From contig JAABRL010000005.1 in NCBI GenBank assembly GCA_011390935.1, positions 136,166 to 190,134 of the forward strand: a stretch of 53,969 nt of DNA, given 5' to 3'. Below are positions 1 through 8,878 of this stretch, in pieces. The stretch comes from Gemmatimonas sp. (GTDB lineage Bacteria > Gemmatimonadota > Gemmatimonadetes > Gemmatimonadales > Gemmatimonadaceae). A model generated the notes under the pieces. That model saw nothing but the letters and a program-made list of their open reading frames with translations, was not told the origin of the DNA and made no database searches. A program made the position numbers and the translations under genes. The number at the start of each line of letters is the position of its first letter. Within the stretch, counting starts at the first letter, position 1.

Positions 1-1721
1 TCGGTCTGGGCGAACGCGGCGGCATCGAGGACCCACTGACGCGCCGTGGGTTCGTCCTCGAGCAGCGGCACATTGCGCCGATAGCGCGCCGCGCGCCCTG
101 CTTCGAGATCGGCGAGCGAGTTGAAGTTGTACTGTCCGCCGGTCTCGATGGACAGGAAGGTGTTGAGATAGGTCAGCGAGTTGTCAACGCCGAAGGAGAG
201 CGTCTGGTTGCCACGCTGCAGGAAGGTGGTGTTGACCAGCTGATACTGCGTCTCCCTGTTGCGCTCCGGCGCGAAGCGATGGCCACCGAACTGCACGGTG
301 AGCTGCCCGTTCGTGCCGTTGGGGAGCTGCGAGTTGATGAGCACCTCGCCGCGTGGCACCACGACGTTGGGCTCCCACGCCCGCTCGGCGTAGCTCACGG
401 CGATCTTGGCTTCGTTCTGGAACGTTGGCGAGAAGGTGGACCGCAGCGACACCAGCGATCCGTTCTCCATCGAGCCGAAGCTGTTGCGGGCCTCGAACAG
501 CAACGGTCGTCCCTGGTCGGCGGTCCCGCTCTGCGGATTGTTCCAGTCGGAGAAGTTGTTGCGGACGGTGAGCAGATGCGTATCGTTCAGCCGGTAGTCG
601 AAGCGGGCGAAAAAGGTATTGGCGACCGGCGCACGAGAGTACGCACCGAAGGGCTGTTCGGCGCCCATGCCGTAGTTGCGCTGCAGAATGTCCACGAGGC
701 GCGTCAGCGAGTCGCGTGCGATGCGCGCCTGGATTTCCTCCTGCTCGTCGCGCAGGTCGAGGATGAAGAACGGCTCCTGCTGGTCCTGACGGTCAAAGGC
801 GAAGAAGTAGTGCAGCTTGTCCCGGATGATCGGGCCACCGATGGAGCCGCCCCACTGGGTGATCTGCTGCTGCCGCAGCGATCGGCCGCGTCCGAGAAAG
901 TCCTCGCTCGCCGAGAGGTTCTCGTTGCGGTGATACGCAAAGACGTTCGCCTCGACCGTGTTCGTACCGCTCTTCGTGACGGCGCTGATGGAGCCGCCAC
1001 CCTGACGGCCCTGCGACACGTCATACGAGTTGGTCACGATCTCGAACTCGCGAATCGCGGCCAGCGACAACGTGAACGGCCCGCGTCCCACCTGTCCGCC
1101 ACCGAGCTGGTTGCGCGCCGACACGCCGTCGATGCGCACATCGGTTGACGTGGTACGCGCACCACCGATGTTGAAGCCCGACCCGGACGTCGTGGGGGCC
1201 AGCAGCGCAAGATCCGTGAAGTTGCGGTTCTGTACCGGCAGCTCCTCGATTTCGCGTGCGGACACCTTGGTGGAGGCACCAAGGCGCTCACGCCGTGCGC
1301 CCGTGCCGAGATCATCCGTGACCACCACGGGGTCGAGATTGGCCGTCGAGACCGTCAGGCGAAAGACCAGTTCGAGTCGGTCGCCGAGCGAAAGATTCAG
1401 CGACTCGCGCACCTGCGCCTGATAGCCGATGCGTCGCACCGTCACCATATAGTTGTTGCCCAACGGCAGCTGCGGAAACACGAAGCGGCCATCTGGGCGT
1501 GTCGATCCGCGCTCGGTGTACCCCGTGGACGCGTTGCGAACGATGACCTCGACGCCGGCCAGCGCACTGCCAGTCGAATCGACGACGCGCCCGGCGATGA
1601 CGGCGTCCGTTCCCTGCGCGTGCAGTGTCGGCGCGATGAGCGCCGGTGCGCGCCCGGCGAGCAGCGGGGCGCACAGCATGAGCACCGTGAGCGATGCGAT
1701 CGTACGAAAACGAGCGTGCAT
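1..1721 (-). CDS. TonB-dependent receptor, Oar-like, N-terminal part (partial)
   Basis: Outer-membrane receptor that would import a large substrate, energised by TonB; the substrate is unknown. The gene runs off the left window edge, so only about the first 573 residues are seen and there is no stop. Translation of the minus strand gives a signal peptide (about residues 1-36, ending HAQ), a carboxypeptidase-regulatory-like beta-sandwich (about 40-125, with the motif [14 protein letters not shown] and later RRIGYQ), then a plug domain with [15 protein letters not shown] and [15 protein letters not shown], then the start of the barrel. The ATG at 1721 is preceded by GGAG about 8 nt upstream, which supports this start. 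The adhesin-like N-terminal domain plus barrel is the Oar/SusC-related arrangement common in Gemmatimonadota and Bacteroidota. It lies downstream of the DUF4349 gene on the same strand, 157 nt away. Confidence 0.88.
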   Translation of the reverse strand, partial: MHARFRTIASLTVLMLCAPLLAGRAPALIAPTLHAQGTDAVIAGRVVDSTGSALAGVEVIVRNASTGYTERGSTRPDGRFVFPQLPLGNNYMVTVRRIGYQAQVRESLNLSLGDRLELVFRLTVSTANLDPVVVTDDLGTGARRERLGASTKVSAREIEELPVQNRNFTDLALLAPTTSGSGFNIGGARTTSTDVRIDGVSARNQLGGGQVGRGPFTLSLAAIREFEIVTNSYDVSQGRQGGGSISAVTKSGTNTVEANVFAYHRNENLSASEDFLGRGRSLRQQQITQWGGSIGGPIIRDKLHYFFAFDRQDQQEPFFILDLRDEQEEIQARIARDSLTRLVDILQRNYGMGAEQPFGAYSRAPVANTFFARFDYRLNDTHLLTVRNNFSDWNNPQSGTADQGRPLLFEARNSFGSMENGSLVSLRSTFSPTFQNEAKIAVSYAERAWEPNVVVPRGEVLINSQLPNGTNGQLTVQFGGHRFAPERNRETQYQLVNTTFLQRGNQTLSFGVDNSLTYLNTFLSIETGGQYNFNSLADLEAGRAARYRRNVPLLEDEPTARQWVLDAAAFAQT

Positions 1722-1878
1722 GAAACAGACTCCAGCAAAGAGGAACGAGTGCATGACAGCTACAGCTGTCAGAGTCCCTCTCTGCCGTCACAGCGGCGCG
1801 ACGTTTACCCGTCGGCTACGTCACCAAACGATGACAGGTACGCAGCATGCACGATGCGCACCGCACCGTGCGCACACC

Positions 1879-2805
1879 TCACCCCGCACGCGGACGCCGT
1901 GCACGACGCCATGCCCACACCACGATCACCAGCAACAGCATCGACGGTACGATCACGCCCAGCAGCGCAATGAAGCCGGCCACGAAGCCCACGAAGTTGC
2001 GCCACGCATCACGAAACGCGTTCATGATCACGTTGTCGCCCGGCGATGTGCGCACGAGCGGCGCCGGCTCACGCAACGTCACCGTGAGCGTACTCGTGGC
2101 CACGCGTGACTGCAGATAGCGAATCCGGCCGGTGTAGCGCTCGATCTCTTCACGAACACGGGCAAGCTCGCGTTCGACCGCCAGCACCTCCTCCAGTTTG
2201 CCCGCGCGCGTGGCCAGCAGTGAGATCAGCCGTTCTTCCAATCGTCGTGCGTTCGCCACGCGCGCGGTCACGTCCACGAACTCCTCACCCACATCCTCCG
2301 CCGACGACGAGACCGACTCGACCGTGCCGATCGGTTCCAGCCCCACCAGCGCCGAATCGAATCGCGCCGCCGGAATCTTGAGCTCGATCCTGGCACTGCG
2401 GCGCTCATATTCGGCCGACGACATCGACGAGTTACCGACGGTGCCACCAAGCCGTGCGGCGAGGTTCTGCACCGCGACCATTGCCGGTTCGATCGACCGC
2501 ACCTCGAGCGCCACCGTGCCGTTGCGAATGATGAGGCTCGGGTTCGTCGTGCTATCGGTCGCGGCGGCCGTGCCCCGCACCTGCGCGAGCACATCGAAAC
2601 CGTTCGCATCACCTGCCACCTTGCCGAATGCGGCCGCCGCCGGCGCCTCCATCATGTCAAAGGCGGACGATGCCTCGGACATGTCGCGCGGGGCCACCGG
2701 CACGGTGACGTCGTCGCCGCCGCACGCGAGCGAGAACACGCTCAACGCCAGCAGGCACATCACACGCGACGCACGGTGTGCCGAACGCATCGAACGTCGA
2801 GTCAT
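1879..2805 (-). CDS. DUF4349 domain-containing lipoprotein
   Basis: Predicted 308-residue envelope protein of unknown function. An internal ATG at 2805 has a good ribosome site (GAGG 5 nt upstream) and begins a signal sequence ending in SLACGG, a plausible lipoprotein cleavage site. The DUF4349 core follows (about residues 80-270): SAEYERRSARIELKIPA, a EEFVDVTARVANARRLEERL segment, a coiled-coil-like stretch with KLEEVLAVERELARVREEIERY, and TLTVTLREPAP. A single C-terminal membrane helix (about 280-300) is followed by a short Arg-rich tail. Family members are thought to be membrane proteins with this same helix-plus-coiled-coil layout; no activity is established. The upstream YdeI-like frame runs into it without a stop, so it may also be made as a fusion, but the signal sequence favours this internal start. 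Confidence 0.75.
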   Translation of the reverse strand: MTRRSMRSAHRASRVMCLLALSVFSLACGGDDVTVPVAPRDMSEASSAFDMMEAPAAAAFGKVAGDANGFDVLAQVRGTAAATDSTTNPSLIIRNGTVALEVRSIEPAMVAVQNLAARLGGTVGNSSMSSAEYERRSARIELKIPAARFDSALVGLEPIGTVESVSSSAEDVGEEFVDVTARVANARRLEERLISLLATRAGKLEEVLAVERELARVREEIERYTGRIRYLQSRVATSTLTVTLREPAPLVRTSPGDNVIMNAFRDAWRNFVGFVAGFIALLGVIVPSMLLLVIVVWAWRRARRPRAG

Positions 2806-3303
2806 TGGTCCTCGTCTGGTGAGCGGGATGGTACCGATCTGGGCCGAGAGGGTGTCATACATGGCTTGCGCCGTCGGTGATGTGGCGATCGCGTCGAGCA
2901 ACGCCAATGACGCCTCCATGGTCGTCGCGTACGCCGCCTCCCATCGACCATCGGCCTGCGCCGCACGCACATGAACAAGCCCGTGCTCCGTCATGCGTCC
3001 TTCGGCGATCAGCCTGGCCACGTTGTCACGATTCACCCGAGACCACACCGAGCGCGGACGACGCGGACAGTAGCGCTGCACATACGACACGTCGTCCCAC
3101 GATTTGCGAATGGCGTCGATCCAGCCCCAGCACAGCACTTCGTCGATCGCCTCGGTTGGCGAAATCGTCGCGCCGCCGCTCCCCTTCTTGTAGATGCGAA
3201 TCCACAGCTCCGGCGCCATGTCGTGGTGCGCCGCCAACCACCGCGCGAACTCGTCGCGGTGCGCGAACTCGTGAAGCGTGTCGGGGGTAGGGTGCGGGCT
3301 CAT
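1879..3303 (-). CDS. YdeI/OmpD-associated-type protein, 3'-truncated and fused in frame to DUF4349
   Basis: The reading frame opens at ATG 3303 (GAGG a few nt upstream) and stays open to the stop at 1879, giving 474 residues. Residues 1 to about 155 match the YdeI/OmpD-associated family: WLAAHHDMAPELWIRIYKKG, EAIDEVLCWGWIDAIRK, RRPRSVWSRVN. Members of that family normally continue for another 30-40 residues with a helix containing a KRxETRxRRI-type motif. Here that tail is missing and about a dozen linker residues lead straight into the lipoprotein start of the DUF4349 protein. What is seen is an uninterrupted ORF. The inference is that a deletion removed the YdeI tail, its stop and the spacer. 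The product may be a true fusion, or the upstream part may be a decaying gene that no longer stops properly. The signal sequence would sit mid-protein in a fusion, which argues for separate starts. Confidence 0.6.
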   Translation of the reverse strand: MSPHPTPDTLHEFAHRDEFARWLAAHHDMAPELWIRIYKKGSGGATISPTEAIDEVLCWGWIDAIRKSWDDVSYVQRYCPRRPRSVWSRVNRDNVARLIAEGRMTEHGLVHVRAAQADGRWEAAYATTMEASLALLDAIATSPTAQAMYDTLSAQIGTIPLTRRGPMTRRSMRSAHRASRVMCLLALSVFSLACGGDDVTVPVAPRDMSEASSAFDMMEAPAAAAFGKVAGDANGFDVLAQVRGTAAATDSTTNPSLIIRNGTVALEVRSIEPAMVAVQNLAARLGGTVGNSSMSSAEYERRSARIELKIPAARFDSALVGLEPIGTVESVSSSAEDVGEEFVDVTARVANARRLEERLISLLATRAGKLEEVLAVERELARVREEIERYTGRIRYLQSRVATSTLTVTLREPAPLVRTSPGDNVIMNAFRDAWRNFVGFVAGFIALLGVIVPSMLLLVIVVWAWRRARRPRAG

Positions 3304-3340
3304 GCAGCCTCGAAACCTGGAGGGGAGGTGAAGCCGGACA

Positions 3341-4570
3341 CTACCGGCCCGCGCCGTATTTGCGCAGCACACCGCGCACGGCGTCGAGATCGATCGCCTC
3401 CACGCGTCCAGCGCGCCCCTGCTCCGTCGTCGCCATGAACAGCGCGTTGTAGATCGCTTCTTCCGTGGCCTCCACCACCGCCTGGAAGACCGCGGACATC
3501 TGTTCGTTGCCCAACTCTTCTCCTGCGACAGTCGCCGTGCCCGTGCCTCGCCGCACCGACTCGGCGGTGGAGAACGCGATCACATAGTCGCCGCTGCCGT
3601 TCGACGCACTCGACCCGGTGCGCGCGAGCCCCATGATCGCGCGTGCCGCCACGCGCTCGAGATTGCGCTCACCCAACGGGGCATCCGTCGCCACCACGAT
3701 CATGATCGATCCGTCGCCGCGCTCCGCCTGCGCGTCGCCCGGCCCGTCGCTCCTCGGCTGCACCAATCGTTGAAACGCGAAGCGCCCGAGTTCCCGTCCC
3801 ACCGGCGCCCCCATCACCTGCAGCACCCCACCAAAGTTGCCCTGCACCAGCACCCCCACCGTGTGGCCGCCGGCGCCCGCGGGGAGCTGACGCGAGCTCG
3901 TGCCCATGCCGCCCTTCCAGCCGAACATGCTCGTGCCTGTGCCGGCGCCCACGCTGCCCTCCGCGACCGGGCCGGTATCGGCTGACGACAGTGCGGCGCG
4001 CAGCGCGTCGCCAATACCCGGACGCGTACGAATGGCGTTCAACCCGCCGTCGTTCGTCTCCCCCACCACCGGATTGATGGAGCGCACGCTGCGGTTCTCG
4101 CTGCGCTCGAGCATGGACTGCGCGAGGGCATCGCCCACCTGCCAGATGCACAGCGTGCAGGTCAGCGCGATCGGCGTCTCCAGCTCGCCGAGCTCACGCA
4201 CCTGAGTGACGCCCAGCAGCTTGCCGAAGCCGTTTCCCACGTGAATGGCAGCCGGCACCCGCGTGCGATACACGTCGCCGCCGTGCGGCACCACCACCGT
4301 CACGCCCGTGCGCAGCGAATCGCCCGCGCGCACGGTCGCGTGGCCAACGCGTACACCGGACACATCGGTGATTGCGTTGTACGCGCCCGGAGCAAACACG
4401 CCGGGCGCCACGCCAAGGGCCCGCGCTCGCAGGCGCGCGCCATCGGACTGGGCAGAGAGGACCGACGCGCCGAGCAGCGTCGCGACGGTGAGCAGGGCTG
4501 GTGCAACAGGCATGCGAGCACCGCGCAGTCGCGCGAGCCGACGCTCGCGGCGGGGAATGGAGTTGGGCAT
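3341..4570 (-). CDS. P1/S58 family peptidase (DmpA-like aminopeptidase), secreted
   Basis: Self-processing Ntn-fold aminopeptidase of family S58 (DmpA/BapA type), which removes N-terminal residues from small peptides. The 409-residue product has a basic start followed by a hydrophobic signal segment ending SVLSAQ (about residues 20-41), so it is probably exported. Family motifs seen are YNAITDVSGVRVGH near the N-terminus, NPVVGETNDGGLN, and GDGSIMIVVATDAPL; by analogy with DmpA the Ser in GDGS (about residue 288) is the nucleophile created by autocleavage. Start choice is uncertain: ATG 4570 keeps the basic residues of a signal peptide but lies only 6 nt from the divergent holB start; ATG 4513 leaves more room and still gives a hydrophobic leader. 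Neither has a clear ribosome site. Confidence 0.87.
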   Translation of the reverse strand: MPNSIPRRERRLARLRGARMPVAPALLTVATLLGASVLSAQSDGARLRARALGVAPGVFAPGAYNAITDVSGVRVGHATVRAGDSLRTGVTVVVPHGGDVYRTRVPAAIHVGNGFGKLLGVTQVRELGELETPIALTCTLCIWQVGDALAQSMLERSENRSVRSINPVVGETNDGGLNAIRTRPGIGDALRAALSSADTGPVAEGSVGAGTGTSMFGWKGGMGTSSRQLPAGAGGHTVGVLVQGNFGGVLQVMGAPVGRELGRFAFQRLVQPRSDGPGDAQAERGDGSIMIVVATDAPLGERNLERVAARAIMGLARTGSSASNGSGDYVIAFSTAESVRRGTGTATVAGEELGNEQMSAVFQAVVEATEEAIYNALFMATTEQGRAGRVEAIDLDAVRGVLRKYGAGR

Positions 4571-4576
4571 ATTCGA

Positions 4577-5725
4577 ATGATGTCGCTTCGCCCCGTCTAC
4601 GGCCACGATGCCCTTCGGCATCGGTTGGCGCAGGCTCATCAGGCCGGCCGTCTGCCGTCCAGCCTGCTCTTCACCGGCCCGCGCGGCGTGGGGAAGCAGC
4701 GACTGGCGCTCTGGCTCGGTCAGCGCATGCTCTGTGAGGGCGGCGCCGGCACCCGAGACCCGCTCGGCCTCCTTGAGGAGACGCCCGCGGCAAACGCGGT
4801 GGAGCCGTGCGGCCACTGTCAGCAGTGCCGCTATAGCGCGCGCCTGCAGCACCCCGATCTGCACTGGTTCTTTCCGCGGCTCAAGTCCAAGGACGGACGC
4901 GAGCCGAGCAACGAGGAGGTGCGTGCCGATCTCGCCGAACTGGTGGCCGAGCGGATGGCGGCGGACGGCCTCTGGGCGGGCTCGACCGGAATGGAAGCGC
5001 TGCATCTCCCGACGGTGCGCGCACTGGTGCATGCGGCCTCGCTGCGTCCGGCCATGGCGGCTCGCACCGTGTTCGTGGTGGGCGACGCGGAGCGCATGAT
5101 TTCGCAGGAAGGGTCCGACCAGGCCGCGAACGCGTTCCTCAAGTTGCTCGAGGAGCCGCCGGCCGGCACGACGCTCATTCTCACCAGCAGTGAACCGGGT
5201 GCGCTGCTGCCGACGATCCGCTCACGGGTCGTGACCCTGCGCGTCACGCCGCTCCCCCCGCACGAGGTCACCGCCTTTCTCGAAGACCCTGCCGTGCGCA
5301 GCCGCCTGGGCCACAGCGCCGCCGACGTGCCGGCGATGCTGACGCGGGCGAGCGGCGCACCGGGCCAGCTGCTCGAGAGTGCCTCGAGCGCCGACGCACA
5401 CGAGACGGCCCGACAGCTGCTCGAGGCCGCCCTCGCGCCGCGCTCGGCCGATGGCGATGCCTTGCGTGCGCAGGTGGCGGCGAAGTCGGGGATCACCAAG
5501 GCTCGCGGTCCCTACTCCGATGCGCTCGACGCCCTCACGGTGCTGCTGCACGAACGCATTCGCGGTGCGCTCGATCGTGGCCTCGACCGACACGCGCGAC
5601 ATGTGACCATGGCGATCAGCGTGCTCGAAAAGACAAAGCTCCACACGCAGCACAACGTCACGCCGCAACTCATCACCGCCGTGCTGCTCGACGAGCTGGC
5701 CGACCTGCTGGCGCGCCCCGCATGA
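4577..5725 (+). CDS. holB: DNA polymerase III delta-prime subunit
   Basis: Clamp-loader subunit that helps open and load the beta sliding clamp. The 382-residue protein has the AAA+ fold: GPRGVGK at about 34-40 (a P-loop lacking the usual T/S after Lys, as in E. coli delta-prime, which does not hydrolyse ATP), a zinc-binding set C53/C78/C81/C84 around CGHCQQC, and FLKLLEEPPAGTTLILTSSEP followed by TIRSRV, the sensor-1/arginine-finger region typical of delta-prime and DnaX. Two tandem ATGs (4577, 4580) can start it; a GGAG lies rather far upstream. The stop codon overlaps the start of moaC (ATGA), so the two are translationally coupled. The gene is divergent from the S58 peptidase with almost no intergenic space. 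Confidence 0.92.
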   Translation: MMSLRPVYGHDALRHRLAQAHQAGRLPSSLLFTGPRGVGKQRLALWLGQRMLCEGGAGTRDPLGLLEETPAANAVEPCGHCQQCRYSARLQHPDLHWFFPRLKSKDGREPSNEEVRADLAELVAERMAADGLWAGSTGMEALHLPTVRALVHAASLRPAMAARTVFVVGDAERMISQEGSDQAANAFLKLLEEPPAGTTLILTSSEPGALLPTIRSRVVTLRVTPLPPHEVTAFLEDPAVRSRLGHSAADVPAMLTRASGAPGQLLESASSADAHETARQLLEAALAPRSADGDALRAQVAAKSGITKARGPYSDALDALTVLLHERIRGALDRGLDRHARHVTMAISVLEKTKLHTQHNVTPQLITAVLLDELADLLARPA

Positions 5726-6267
5726 GCGCGCGGCCAGATGGTGAGGCGGACGGCCGATCGGCGCCAGATCGGGGCTCGGTACCGGCGGCACCGGCGCTGA
5801 GCCACGTGGATTCGGCCGGCGCGGCGCGCATGGTGGACGTCTCGGAGAAGCCGGAAACGACCCGGACCGCCGTTGCCACGGGGCGCATTCGAATGCGACC
5901 GGAAACCTGTAAGTTAATACAGGACAACGCCTTGAAGAAGGGTGACGTGCTTGCAACCGCCCGGTTGGCCGGCATCATGGCGGCCAAGCGCACCGCCGAC
6001 CTGATCCCGCTCTGCCACCCGCTCCCGTTGTCGGCCGTTCAGGTCTCGGTTAGCGTTGATGCATCGTTCCCTGGGGTGCTGGTCGAGGGAACGGTACGAA
6101 CCACCGCCAGGACTGGGGTGGAAATGGAAGCGTTGACTGCCGTAACCGTGGCGTTGCTTACGGTGTACGACATGGCGAAGGCAGTCGATCGAGACATGAG
6201 CATTGGCGACGTGCAGCTGCGCGAGAAGCGTGGTGGAGTGCACGGCGACTACCACCGCAGCGATTAG
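5722..6267 (+). CDS. moaC: Cyclic pyranopterin monophosphate synthase MoaC
   Basis: Second step of molybdenum cofactor synthesis: converts the GTP-derived 3',8-cyclo intermediate made by MoaA into cyclic pyranopterin monophosphate. The 181-residue product contains the family core: HVDSAGAARMVDVSEK, GDVLATARLAGIMAAKRTAD, IPLCHPLPL and TGVEMEALTAV, plus MAKAVDRDM and LREKRGG near the C-terminus. About 25 residues precede the usual MoaC start (SHVD), so the N-terminus is slightly extended. The ATG overlaps the holB stop in an ATGA, which fixes the start. No other molybdopterin gene is in the window. Confidence 0.96.
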   Translation: MSARPDGEADGRSAPDRGSVPAAPALSHVDSAGAARMVDVSEKPETTRTAVATGRIRMRPETCKLIQDNALKKGDVLATARLAGIMAAKRTADLIPLCHPLPLSAVQVSVSVDASFPGVLVEGTVRTTARTGVEMEALTAVTVALLTVYDMAKAVDRDMSIGDVQLREKRGGVHGDYHRSD

Positions 6268-6348
6268 TCCGCCACTCTGGTGGCCGAGTCCTGCAGTCGT
6301 TTCCGATGGTCATGACGACGCTTCCTGACTCGCTGCTTGAGAGGTCTT

Positions 6349-7035
6349 ATGTCATATAGAAGAAAGCGTGTTGCGCAGCTTGCCGTTGTCGGGCTGGTCG
6401 CAATCGCCTCGGTCCAACTCGTGATCGGTCGCGCAGGTGCGCCGACCACGACCATGGACCCGCAGTCCACGCTGGAACTGGCGCCGCTGTGGCGTCCCGC
6501 GGCCGATGTGCTCGACCGGCCGGTGCACGAAGGGCCATGGCGCACGCGCGCTGCCGCTCTGCACGTCGATGGGTCCACGCAGCATCTGCTGCGCTGGAAT
6601 GCGGTGTTCACGTATGCGCGCCGCTACCGGATCACGATGGAGCTGGCCGGCCTCATTCACGACATCGCGCTCGAGGAAAAGATCGAGCCGGAGTTGGCGT
6701 TCCGGCTGGTCCGTTTGGAGTCGCGCTTCGACCCCGACGTGGTGAGCCACGCGGGTGCAATCGGCCTGACCCAGCTCATGCTCGGCACAGCTCGATACTT
6801 CCAGCCCGGTGTCTCGGTCGAAGCGTTGACCGATCCGGCCACGAACCTGCGCATTGGCTTCCGCTATCTCCGCGGACTGATCCGGGAGTATCGCGGCGAC
6901 CTGAAGTTGGCGCTGCTGGTGTACAATCGTGGGCCGACTGCCGTGCAGAACGCGATCGCGCTGGGTGAAGACCCGGCCAATGGGTACGATCGCGTGTTGA
7001 TGCGGGGTTACACAGGCCGCGGCGTGATCGACTGA
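6349..7035 (+). CDS. Lytic transglycosylase, SLT domain, membrane-anchored
   Basis: Peptidoglycan lytic transglycosylase that cleaves the MurNAc-GlcNAc bond with anhydro-product formation. The 228-residue protein has an N-terminal membrane helix or uncleaved signal (about residues 8-27), a linker, and a C-terminal SLT domain (about 105-225). The catalytic Glu is E124 in RLVRLESRFDP, followed by SHAGAIGLTQLM and, further on, NLRIGFRYLRGLI and LLVYNRGP (the family usually has AYNxGP here). ATG 6349 is preceded by AGAGGT at ideal spacing, which decides the start over an in-frame TTG at 6337. It faces the LysM transglycosylase gene, and a perfect hairpin lies between the two. Confidence 0.9.
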   Translation: MSYRRKRVAQLAVVGLVAIASVQLVIGRAGAPTTTMDPQSTLELAPLWRPAADVLDRPVHEGPWRTRAAALHVDGSTQHLLRWNAVFTYARRYRITMELAGLIHDIALEEKIEPELAFRLVRLESRFDPDVVSHAGAIGLTQLMLGTARYFQPGVSVEALTDPATNLRIGFRYLRGLIREYRGDLKLALLVYNRGPTAVQNAIALGEDPANGYDRVLMRGYTGRGVID

Positions 7036-7067
7036 CCGTCAGCCTGCGGTTCCAAGGATCAACTCCA

Positions 7068-7094
7068 GTGCGCCGAGGCTCAGCCTCGGCGCAC
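7068..7094. terminator. Perfect hairpin between convergent transglycosylase genes
   Basis: The arms GTGCGCCGAGGCT (7068-7080) and AGCCTCGGCGCAC (7082-7094) are exact inverse complements separated by one base; in practice a few central pairs would open to form the loop. It straddles the stop codon of the minus-strand LysM transglycosylase and follows the plus-strand transglycosylase by 32 nt. No T-run follows on either strand, so terminator function for both converging transcripts is inferred from position and stem strength only. Confidence 0.55.
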
Positions 7095-8723
7095 TACGAG
7101 TTTCTGGCCGGCGCGAATCCGGTCGGAGCGCAGGCCGTTGAGCGATTTGATCCGGGACACGGACGTCCCGTAGCGCTGCGCAATCACGCTCAGCGACTCC
7201 CCGCGACGGACCGTGTGCGAGGTGGTCGTCGCGCGCGCGGCGGGCGTGCTGGCGGTCGACGTGGATCGTGCCGCCGTCGCGGTACCGCCTTGGACCGACA
7301 GACGCTGTCCTGCCTTGATACGGTCGCTGCGCAGCCCGTTCAACGACTTGAGTCGCGCGACGGACACGCCGTACCGGCGACCGATCACGCTCAGCGATTC
7401 GCCAGCGCGCACAACATGCACGGTGCTGGCAATGCTGCCGCCATTTCTGGTGAGCGATGCGTCGTTGACGACCCGGGCGCCCGCAATGGCCTCACGCGTG
7501 GGCACGCGAACCTTCTGTCCGGCCGCGATCGCGCCGCCGCGCGCGGTGCGGAGTCCCGGGTTATACCATCCGAGCTCGCGCGCCGTCATCTCGTGTCGTT
7601 TCGCGAGCGAGGCCACACTTTCGCCCTTCTTTGGCTCGACCTCCGTCCAACCCAGCCGCTCCTCGGGGAGCAGCGAGTCGTACGCCGCGCGTACCGCGGA
7701 ATCGCCGCCCAGCGGCACGCGGAGCCACTCGGCGCGATCTGGCGGCGCGACACCGCGCAGCAGGCCCGGGTTCAGCTCCACCAGCGAATCCAGCGGGATG
7801 ACGGCCGCGCGCGCGATTGCGCCGAGCGCCGTCCCCGGATCGACCTGCACAGAGTCGTACCAGAAGGGTGCCTGGCGTTCGATCTGCATGTCGTAGCGGT
7901 CCGGCGCCTTGGCCACGAGCGCCGCCGCAATCAGCTGAGGCACATAGTTCTTCGTCTCGCTGTGCAGATAGTTCTGCTCGGCCAGCGCGAAGAACTTGTC
8001 GTCGCCCTCCAGCTCGCCAATCGCGTTGGCGAAGCGCGTCAAACCGCGCGAGACGCGCCCCGGTCCGCCGTTGTACGCCGCGGCGGCCAGATACAGCGAC
8101 CCGAACTGGCGCTGCAGGCTACCGAGGAACTTGATCGCGGCATCGGTGGAGCGCGCCGGATCGCGACGTTCGTCCACCCACCAGTCGATGCGCAGCCCCA
8201 CGTCACGCCCCGTGGCTGCCATGAACTGCCACATGCCCACGGCGGACGCGCTCGAAAAGGCGTGCGGATCGTACCCGCTTTCGATCAGCGCCAGGTAGTG
8301 CAGATCCTCCGGCATACCGGCGGCCCGCAGCTTTGAGCGAATCATCGGCTCGTAGCGCGTGCCACGGCTGATGCGCTCCGACATGCGGTCGCGCGCCGGC
8401 CCGCTGAAGAGGCGCAGGTAGTGCTCCACGCGCTCGTGCGTTTCGTAGGAACGCACATCGATGTCCCACGTGGGTTCTTCGCTGAGCGAACCGTCGGGAA
8501 TCCCGTCGAAGCTGGTGGAGTCACCGAATACCGACGTGGCGGCTTCCATCACGGCATCGGGCGTGGCGAGGTCGGCGGACCGAGCGGCGGCGGAGGCGGA
8601 TGCAGGCGTCGCCGAAGGCACAGGCGCCGTCAGAGGCTGCAACCCGGACTGGCAGGCGGTCAGCGTCGCTCCAAGCAGAAGCGCGCTCGACACCGGCCGG
8701 ACGAGTGATCGAACGGTAGGCAT
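7080..8723 (-). CDS. mltD: MltD-like lytic transglycosylase with LysM repeats, lipoprotein
   Basis: Membrane-bound murein transglycosylase D-type enzyme acting on peptidoglycan. The 547-residue protein begins with a lipoprotein signal (LGATLTAC, Cys24). A low-complexity Ala/Ser linker follows, then the SLT catalytic domain (about 125-300) with E148 in YLALIESGYDP, SASAVGMWQFM and, later, AAAYNGGPGRV. The C-terminus carries LysM peptidoglycan-binding modules: one degenerate (about 350-400, KKGESVASLAKRHEM) and two near-identical ones, RAGESLSVIGRRYG and RRGESLSVIAQRYG, each ending KSLNGLRSDRI. ATG 8723 was chosen because it starts the lipoprotein signal and has GGAG just upstream; the frame is open further but shows no signal there. 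It is divergent from the serine hydrolase gene. Confidence 0.93.
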   Translation of the reverse strand: MPTVRSLVRPVSSALLLGATLTACQSGLQPLTAPVPSATPASASAAARSADLATPDAVMEAATSVFGDSTSFDGIPDGSLSEEPTWDIDVRSYETHERVEHYLRLFSGPARDRMSERISRGTRYEPMIRSKLRAAGMPEDLHYLALIESGYDPHAFSSASAVGMWQFMAATGRDVGLRIDWWVDERRDPARSTDAAIKFLGSLQRQFGSLYLAAAAYNGGPGRVSRGLTRFANAIGELEGDDKFFALAEQNYLHSETKNYVPQLIAAALVAKAPDRYDMQIERQAPFWYDSVQVDPGTALGAIARAAVIPLDSLVELNPGLLRGVAPPDRAEWLRVPLGGDSAVRAAYDSLLPEERLGWTEVEPKKGESVASLAKRHEMTARELGWYNPGLRTARGGAIAAGQKVRVPTREAIAGARVVNDASLTRNGGSIASTVHVVRAGESLSVIGRRYGVSVARLKSLNGLRSDRIKAGQRLSVQGGTATAARSTSTASTPAARATTTSHTVRRGESLSVIAQRYGTSVSRIKSLNGLRSDRIRAGQKLVVRRG

Positions 8724-8878
8724 ATCTCCAAAGTACCCCCCACCCCTCTGGATGGACACCGGGACGGGAAAACAGTATCCCGCCAGTGGAATCGTTTTGA
8801 GGCGGGAATCGGGTCGGATGGCGTCGAGGCGCGCTCGCACGGCTTGCTTGATCGAACCGCAGGCGGCAGGATTCCACC

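Noticed and set aside
279..1148. A 289-codon plus-strand frame opposite the TonB receptor
   Set aside because: No recognisable domain; the minus strand gives a continuous, typical Oar-like receptor over the same bases.
4241..4576. N-terminal extension of holB by 112 codons
   Set aside because: The extra residues are His/Arg-rich shadow of the opposite-strand peptidase; delta-prime starts at MMSLRPVYGH.
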